Below, in pieces: positions 59,512 through 64,000 of a DNA stretch of 64,000 nucleotides (its first letter is position 1; the number at the start of each line of letters is the position of its first letter). The notes below the pieces were generated by a model. The model worked only from the letters and a program-made list of their open reading frames with translations. It was not told where the DNA came from and did not search any database. The DNA comes from Akkermansia sp. (GTDB lineage Bacteria; Verrucomicrobiota; Verrucomicrobiia; Verrucomicrobiales; Akkermansiaceae), in the NCBI GenBank assembly GCA_017517385.1, contig JAFWZG010000054.1:124001-188000 (forward strand). The letters are read 5' to 3'. The translations under genes and the position numbers were made by a program.

Positions 59512-60564
59512 TCAAAGGTCATCCACCAAGGCGGAGCTTTTGGCGTATGCGGTGCTGCGAGCCTCAAAGAAGTCTGTTTTAATGAGGTTAGCATTGCTGT
59601 ACTGAGACACCCATGAGCAGTCAGCCGGCTCAGATTCATACCCTTCATAGACGGGTTCAAAACCAAGATTTCTCGCACGGAGGTTGGCAAGATAGCGGAT
59701 GTATGCCGTGAGCACAGAGGTGGACAGCCCCGGTATCTCATCCCCTATGACATAGCATCCCCATGCTATCTCCTGCTCCGCCCCTTCACGAATCATCGCG
59801 CGGTACTCCTCCACCAGCTCAGGGGTAAAAAGTTCGGGCTGCTCACGCTGGAGCTCACGTATGATATTCCGGAAGAGCCAGAGGTGAGTATTCTCATCAC
59901 GGTTGATGTAACGTATTTCCTGCGCGCTGCCGGGCATTTTCCCGTGGCGAGCAAGATTGTAGAAGAACATGAATCCACTGTAAAAATAAATGCCCTCCAG
60001 AATGTAATTAGCTATAAGCGTGCGAGCAAATGCCTGCGGGGTACGATGCTGCTGGAAATCATTATACAGATTACCGATGAAGGTATTGCGGCGGAGGAGA
60101 TGTTCATCCGTTTGCCACTGGTACAACACCTCTGTGCGGTGCTGCGGCTCGCAGATAGTATCCAGCATGTAGCTGTAGCTCTGGCTATGCACAGCTTCCT
60201 GAAAAGCCTGAATGCAGAGGCAGAGATTCACCTCATTAGCCGTGACATATTCCCCCACGGAGGGAAGATTTGCCGTCTGAATACTATCCAGAAACACAAG
60301 GAAGGAGAGTATTTTATCATATGCGCGGCGTTCTGCCGGAGACAGACGCGCATAATCCTTCACATCGGACGCGAGATTAATTTCCTCAGGTATCCAGAAA
60401 TTATTCATGGCCTGACGGTACCACTTGCTGACCCACGAATACTTCATATTATTGAAGTCGTTGAGGTTAGTGGTGTTACCGTTGATGATACGGCGGGTGA
60501 GCACATTGGTATCACCCTGCGGATTAAAGAGTGGCTTACGGGTTAACTGCTGCATGATTCGCAT
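59512..60564 (-). CDS. nrdB: Ribonucleoside-diphosphate reductase class Ia, beta subunit
   Basis: A 350-residue small subunit that holds the di-iron-tyrosyl radical. Iron ligands are visible: Asp in FLVFLDSI, EAVH, EGIYFYSG and RDENTHLWL. The Tyr four residues after the first ligand His (EAVHSQSYSY) is present, so this is a tyrosyl enzyme rather than the Phe-bearing class Ic type. The C-terminal SALVDDL is the tail that binds NrdA. It overlaps the nrdA end by 22 bases (13 if the ATG at 60555 is used), so the two subunits are coupled. Confidence 0.95.
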   Translation of the reverse strand: MRIMQQLTRKPLFNPQGDTNVLTRRIINGNTTNLNDFNNMKYSWVSKWYRQAMNNFWIPEEINLASDVKDYARLSPAERRAYDKILSFLVFLDSIQTANLPSVGEYVTANEVNLCLCIQAFQEAVHSQSYSYMLDTICEPQHRTEVLYQWQTDEHLLRRNTFIGNLYNDFQQHRTPQAFARTLIANYILEGIYFYSGFMFFYNLARHGKMPGSAQEIRYINRDENTHLWLFRNIIRELQREQPELFTPELVEEYRAMIREGAEQEIAWGCYVIGDEIPGLSTSVLTAYIRYLANLRARNLGFEPVYEGYESEPADCSWVSQYSNANLIKTDFFEARSTAYAKSSALVDDL

Positions 60565-63074
60565 TCTTCTATTTCGAGGCTCTTAGAACGGATGTAGTAA
60601 ATAGTCTTAACGCCGGACTCCCAGGCAAGGATGTACAGGTTAAGAATCTGACGAAGTGTGTGGGAAGTAGTAATGTAAAGGTTGAGGCTCTGCGCCTGGT
60701 CCACATGGCGCTGGCGGATGCCACAGGCACGCACGGACCACTGCTGGTCGATACGGTGTGCGCTCTTGTAGTACCAGAGCGTTTCCAATGACAACTCGGG
60801 AGCAACGCGGGGCATGAGCCCGGTTTTACGCTCCTCCATGAAGAAGAGCTTCATCACGGGATCAATCCCTGCCGTAGTACCGGCAATAGTTCCGGTGCTG
60901 CTGGTGGGGGCTACCGCAAGCAACCACGCATTTCTCAGACCGAAGGTTGCCACACGCTGCTGCAACTCCTGCCATTGAGCAGATGTGTACCCACGCTGAC
61001 GGAAGTACTCACCGGTCTGCCAATCACTTCCTTGGAAGTGCGAGTAAGCACCTTTCTGCTCTGCGATTTCGCAACTGGCGGAGATAGCCGCGTGGTTAAT
61101 CTGCTCAAAGAGCCTATCCGCGAGCGCGAGATGTTCCTCGCTTTCCCAGCGGACACCCTGCTTTGCCAGCATGTGGTGATAACCGCTTACGCCGAGGCCA
61201 ATAGGACGATACGCCGAGTTTGTAACAGCCGCATACGGCAACGGGTAAAGATTCAAATCAATAACATTATCCAGAGCACGCACGGCACTACGCGTGATAG
61301 CGGCAAGCTCAGCAGAGTCCTGAGTATTGATACGCCCCAGCGAAAGGCTGGCCAGATTGCAGACCACAAAATCCCCGGGACGAGTGGTTGTCACCACCAG
61401 AGTATCGCCATCCACTGTCTGCACCTTCTGCTCCACGGACTCGATAGCACTCATATTCTGAGCGATTTCAGTGCAGAGGTTACTGCAATAAATGACGCCG
61501 GCGTGCTTATTCGGGTTGGCCCGGTTCACGATATCGCGATTGAACGCAAAGGGCGTGCCGGTCTCCACCGCACTTTTGAGAATGAGGCGAATGAGTTCTT
61601 TAATAGGAATCACTCGCTTGTGAATGCGAGAGTCCGCCACACAGGAGTGATAGCGCTTTTCCCATTCTTCACCCCAGTAATCTTCCAGCGAGTACCCTTT
61701 CACACAGCGGACTTCATGCGGGCACATGAGGTACCACATCCCCTCTATATTGTCCCGCGCCTGCTGCCAGAAATAATCCGGATAGCACACAGCGGGGAAA
61801 ACGTCATGAGCTTTCAGTCGGTCATCTCCATTATTGGTGCGAAGCGCGAGAAACTCAGGCAAATCGCGGTGCCATGCATCAAGATACACGGCTACAGCCC
61901 CCTGCCTCACGCCAAGCTGATCCACCGCCACAGCAGTGTCATTCGCCAGACGAATCCAGCGGATAACGCCACCGGCAGCTCCGGGGAATCCACGTATAGC
62001 GCTGCCGGTGGCTCGCACCTTGCCAAAGTACAGGCCCATTCCTCCGCCATGCTTACTGACCTGGGCGAAGTTATCAATACTGCGGTAGATACCTTCCAGA
62101 CTATCAGGAACAGTATCAATGAAACAAGAGGAAAGTTGATGAAAAGGCTTGCGTGCATTTGCCAAGGTAGGCGTGGCCATGGTTACCTTCAGAGTGCTGA
62201 GCATATCATAGAAGCGAAGAACCCAACCACTGCGGTCCTTGTCTTCCTTCATCGCCAAATGCATGGCTATCCCCATGAACATCTCCTGAGGCGTTTCCGG
62301 CACCTCCCCGGTACGTGTTCGAATCAGGTAACGCCCGATAAGCATCTCAAGCCCGGAATAATTCAGGAGTTTGTCGCGTTCCGTTTTCAGCATACGCTCA
62401 AAGGCGTCCACTTCCGCGCGGCTGTAAGCCTCTGCCACAGCCGGAGCATACAATCCCTCACGTGCAAAATGTTGAATCTTATCATACAGGCTGTTCACCC
62501 CCACGCTCTCCGCATAGTTTCGGACATCATCATAAAAACGAAGCAGGCGGAAGCGGGCAGCAATCATCTCCCACTGTGGAGCGTCACGTGAGGTGAGCTC
62601 GGCCGCTGCCCCTGTAAGCACTTCCAAGGCAGCAGCCTTTGCTATTCCACTCCTATAAAAACTGTGAAACCGATTCGTGAGCAGGCTCAAAGAATACTCT
62701 TCACCCGGAAATTCCTGCTGCAGCTCCTTGAGTACAACGTCCAGCTCAGGTTCATTCCCGAAGTATGACATCAGCGTGGCTCGCATGGCTCGCAGGCGTC
62801 TGCGCTCATTGCGGTACAGAATGAAACTTCGGGCGGCCTCATAATGCCCTCCCACCATCAAAGCTTCTTCCACAATGTCCTGCACATGCTCCACTGGAAT
62901 GGCCCCCTCTCCGACAAGTAGCTTACGCTCCACCCTTTGCGCAAGCTCTCCAATAACCGACGCTCCCGGTGTCTGCCCCACGCTCTCGAATGCTAACCCG
63001 ATTACCCGCTCTATCTTTCCGCGGAGGTAGCTCTCTTCCTGACCGTTCCTTTTACGTATCTTCATTTCCTGCAT
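60543..63074 (-). CDS. nrdA: Ribonucleoside-diphosphate reductase class Ia, alpha subunit
   Basis: An 843-residue large subunit that reduces NDPs to dNDPs. N-terminal ATP-cone (KIRKRNGQEESYLRGKIE) for allosteric control, and catalytic motifs LSSCFID (first redox Cys), NLCTEI (thiyl Cys and Glu) and VVCNLASLSLG (second redox Cys). The C-terminal CESCSS pair passes electrons. ATG at 63074 or 63065 are both possible; each has AGGAA directly before it. It is transcribed with nrdB from a promoter at 63101. A long antisense frame inside the gene is not real. Confidence 0.96.
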   Translation of the reverse strand: MQEMKIRKRNGQEESYLRGKIERVIGLAFESVGQTPGASVIGELAQRVERKLLVGEGAIPVEHVQDIVEEALMVGGHYEAARSFILYRNERRRLRAMRATLMSYFGNEPELDVVLKELQQEFPGEEYSLSLLTNRFHSFYRSGIAKAAALEVLTGAAAELTSRDAPQWEMIAARFRLLRFYDDVRNYAESVGVNSLYDKIQHFAREGLYAPAVAEAYSRAEVDAFERMLKTERDKLLNYSGLEMLIGRYLIRTRTGEVPETPQEMFMGIAMHLAMKEDKDRSGWVLRFYDMLSTLKVTMATPTLANARKPFHQLSSCFIDTVPDSLEGIYRSIDNFAQVSKHGGGMGLYFGKVRATGSAIRGFPGAAGGVIRWIRLANDTAVAVDQLGVRQGAVAVYLDAWHRDLPEFLALRTNNGDDRLKAHDVFPAVCYPDYFWQQARDNIEGMWYLMCPHEVRCVKGYSLEDYWGEEWEKRYHSCVADSRIHKRVIPIKELIRLILKSAVETGTPFAFNRDIVNRANPNKHAGVIYCSNLCTEIAQNMSAIESVEQKVQTVDGDTLVVTTTRPGDFVVCNLASLSLGRINTQDSAELAAITRSAVRALDNVIDLNLYPLPYAAVTNSAYRPIGLGVSGYHHMLAKQGVRWESEEHLALADRLFEQINHAAISASCEIAEQKGAYSHFQGSDWQTGEYFRQRGYTSAQWQELQQRVATFGLRNAWLLAVAPTSSTGTIAGTTAGIDPVMKLFFMEERKTGLMPRVAPELSLETLWYYKSAHRIDQQWSVRACGIRQRHVDQAQSLNLYITTSHTLRQILNLYILAWESGVKTIYYIRSKSLEIEECESCSS

Positions 63075-63100
63075 TTCCTATATGTGGCGTATGATTGCGA

Positions 63101-63128
63101 ATAATAGCACCATATCTGCCAATGTCAA
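63101..63128 (-). promoter_or_regulatory. Promoter of nrdAB
   Basis: On the minus strand, a consensus TTGACA (63128-63123), a 16-base spacer, and TATTAT (63106-63101). A leader of about 20 bases precedes the start. Confidence 0.62.
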
Positions 63129-63132
63129 CACT

Positions 63133-63155
63133 AAAATTAGAAAAATTCTAATTTT
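63133..63155. promoter_or_regulatory. Palindrome beside the nrdAB promoter, possible operator
   Basis: An 8-base inverted repeat aaaattag (63133-63140) and ctaatttt (63148-63155) with a 7-base spacer, 5 bases upstream of the nrdAB -35 box. On the plus strand it is followed by a C and six Ts, so it could instead be a terminator for plus-strand transcription, although no plus gene lies before it. It does not look like the usual NrdR box pair. The rest of 63156-63302 holds no feature that I can support. Confidence 0.35.
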
Positions 63156-63302
63156 CTTTTTTGAGTGCAATAAAAATCACCACTATCAAAATAACAACGA
63201 TGGCGTATTCACCACAGCTCTTTTTAAGATTTGCTGATGAATAAATGAAACAGCAACAAATCTGAAACAGACCCCAGGCCCTATCATCCTAAGCATATTT
63301 TC

Positions 63303-63330
63303 TTGACATTCCGCATCACGCTCTTACAAT
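63303..63330 (+). promoter_or_regulatory. Promoter of the terminal secreted-protein gene
   Basis: TTGACA at 63303-63308, a 16-base spacer, TACAAT at 63325-63330, about 28 bases of leader to the ATG at 63365. An in-frame ATG at 63329 overlaps the -10 box. Confidence 0.6.
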
Positions 63331-63364
63331 GACGGGCGAAACGATTTCAATACCACCTACGACC

Positions 63365-64000
63365 ATGCTCTGCTGTCCCCCTTCCTCCAAGCGATTGTTC
63401 TGCGGACTCCTGCTCGCCACGCTGATAGCATCCCCCACGGCTATTTGTGTCGGCACGGGTGCTGTGCGCATGTCGGCGGAAGCAGCCTCACGTACAAGCG
63501 ATAGTGAATCCGTGGCAGCTATGTACAGCATCTGGCTGCAGGATATACAATACTCCCGAGAGAATAGCAATCTCGGTGTATGCGGCCGTCATGATATAGC
63601 TGCTGCCCAGCAGGCCATTTGCGAAGCCGCAGAAGCCGCGACTCAGGCATTTGCCGCGCAGATGGACTATGCAGCCTACTCACTGGAGCCTCTCCGCACC
63701 ACGCAGCCCGAGCGTTATCGCGCCTCCATGCAGCAGTACCGCAGCGCCCTGCTCTCGCTGATGCAGAAAGACCTGCAGCACATGCGCCGCAACTCCGTTC
63801 TCACCGAGCCGGAGCGCTGCCCCGAGCAAGCAGAGGCCGAGGAAGACCCTTTTGCCGCCGCCCTCAGCAACCGCCTCAGCACATGGGACACCTACCGCAG
63901 CGACCTGCCGGAGCTCCACGCCCATCTGCTGGCACAGCACCTCAGCCGCGTGCAGTTCATGGCCTCCCTCATGGCAGGAGACCGCCCGAGCAGGGATTTC
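63365..64000 (+). CDS. Secreted protein, unknown function, runs off the window end
   Basis: An open frame of 212 codons with no stop before the window end. A hydrophobic N-terminus (LFCGLLLATLIASPTAICV) suggests a signal peptide, although a run of Cys/Pro/Ser before it is unusual. The mature part is Ala-, Gln- and Glu-rich with heptad character (AAAQQAICEAAEAATQAFAAQ, LLSLMQKDLQHMRR), so a helical or coiled-coil protein is likely. No family is recognised. The frame uses many GC-rich codons, as in the other secreted proteins of the window. Confidence 0.65.
   Translation, partial: MLCCPPSSKRLFCGLLLATLIASPTAICVGTGAVRMSAEAASRTSDSESVAAMYSIWLQDIQYSRENSNLGVCGRHDIAAAQQAICEAAEAATQAFAAQMDYAAYSLEPLRTTQPERYRASMQQYRSALLSLMQKDLQHMRRNSVLTEPERCPEQAEAEEDPFAAALSNRLSTWDTYRSDLPELHAHLLAQHLSRVQFMASLMAGDRPSRDF

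Noticed and set aside
59500-59530. Terminator after nrdB from GGATGA/TCATCC
   Set aside because: The 6-base stem overlaps the stop codon and no T run follows on the minus strand.
60975-62591. 538-codon plus-strand open frame inside nrdA
   Set aside because: It is antisense to a very conserved gene with all ribonucleotide reductase motifs, and its translation shows no domain or promoter.
1-64000. CRISPR array, tRNA, rRNA, insertion sequence or prophage
   Set aside because: No regularly spaced repeats, cloverleaf sequences, transposase or phage structural genes were seen. All long frames belong to metabolism, envelope or signalling genes.

Overview
The window looks like a chromosomal segment of a gut-type member of the Verrucomicrobiota, probably close to Akkermansia. 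The evidence is indirect. A secreted GH16 glycanase ends in a PEP-CTERM sorting signal, there is a GH110-like alpha-galactosidase, a DUF1015 gene sits beside serA, a TPR-multiheme cytochrome lipoprotein is present, and there are many small secreted proteins with no recognisable function. There is no 16S gene, tRNA, prophage, insertion sequence or CRISPR array, so the assignment rests on protein character only.

Layout. 1-2046: the tail of dapB, then folK, panB and a membrane protein. 2115-3218: a self-contained GH16/PEP-CTERM transcription unit. 3329-8119: a membrane-sensor SpoIIE-type phosphatase overlapping a Ser/Thr kinase with a long helical tail. 8126-11017: a SulP transporter and mutY. 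11078-14915: pgk, then cysK-thiE-thiM. 14935-17866: DUF1015-serA. 17930-22499: three small secreted proteins and the GH110-like enzyme. 22514-30376: rlmB-like, a phosphoesterase, purE, pyrR, pyrB, a degenerate dihydroorotase, an ELM1-family protein and two tandem GT4 glycosyltransferases. 30420-44936: a secreted protein, aguB, an oxidoreductase, hrpA, an octaheme cytochrome, CvpA-like and AI-2E membrane proteins, lysA, a beta-CASP hydrolase and an ADP-ribosylglycohydrolase. 44933-53651: ABC-F and cyclophilin (minus), a thioredoxin-like protein and hrpB (plus), hisC (minus) and a secreted protein. 53690-59389: a possible structured RNA, an RNase Z-like hydrolase, an MFS exporter, lpxK, a beta-lactamase-like hydrolase, trmO and an RppH-like Nudix enzyme. 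59512-63128: nrdAB (minus). 63303-64000: a secreted protein running off the end.

Most of the window is housekeeping metabolism: folate, pantothenate, lysine, serine, cysteine, thiamine, pyrimidine, histidine, dNTP and lipid A synthesis. Genes are tightly packed, with many 1- and 4-base stop/start overlaps implying translational coupling.

The most striking pattern is regulatory. Clear sigma70-like promoters (TTGnnn, about 17 bases, TAnnnT) stand in front of many genes. In eleven cases the -10 box ends only 5-10 bases before the start codon, which predicts leaderless or almost leaderless mRNAs. These promoters also settle several start codons; in some cases an upstream in-frame ATG or TTG is actually part of the -10 or -35 box. 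Other points of interest are a phosphatase with a decayed RsbW-like domain coupled to a kinase, an aspartate carbamoyltransferase paired with a dihydroorotase that has lost its metal ligands, a tandem glycosyltransferase duplicate that has lost the EX7E motif, and a hairpin-rich, strongly terminated intergenic segment at 53690-53829.
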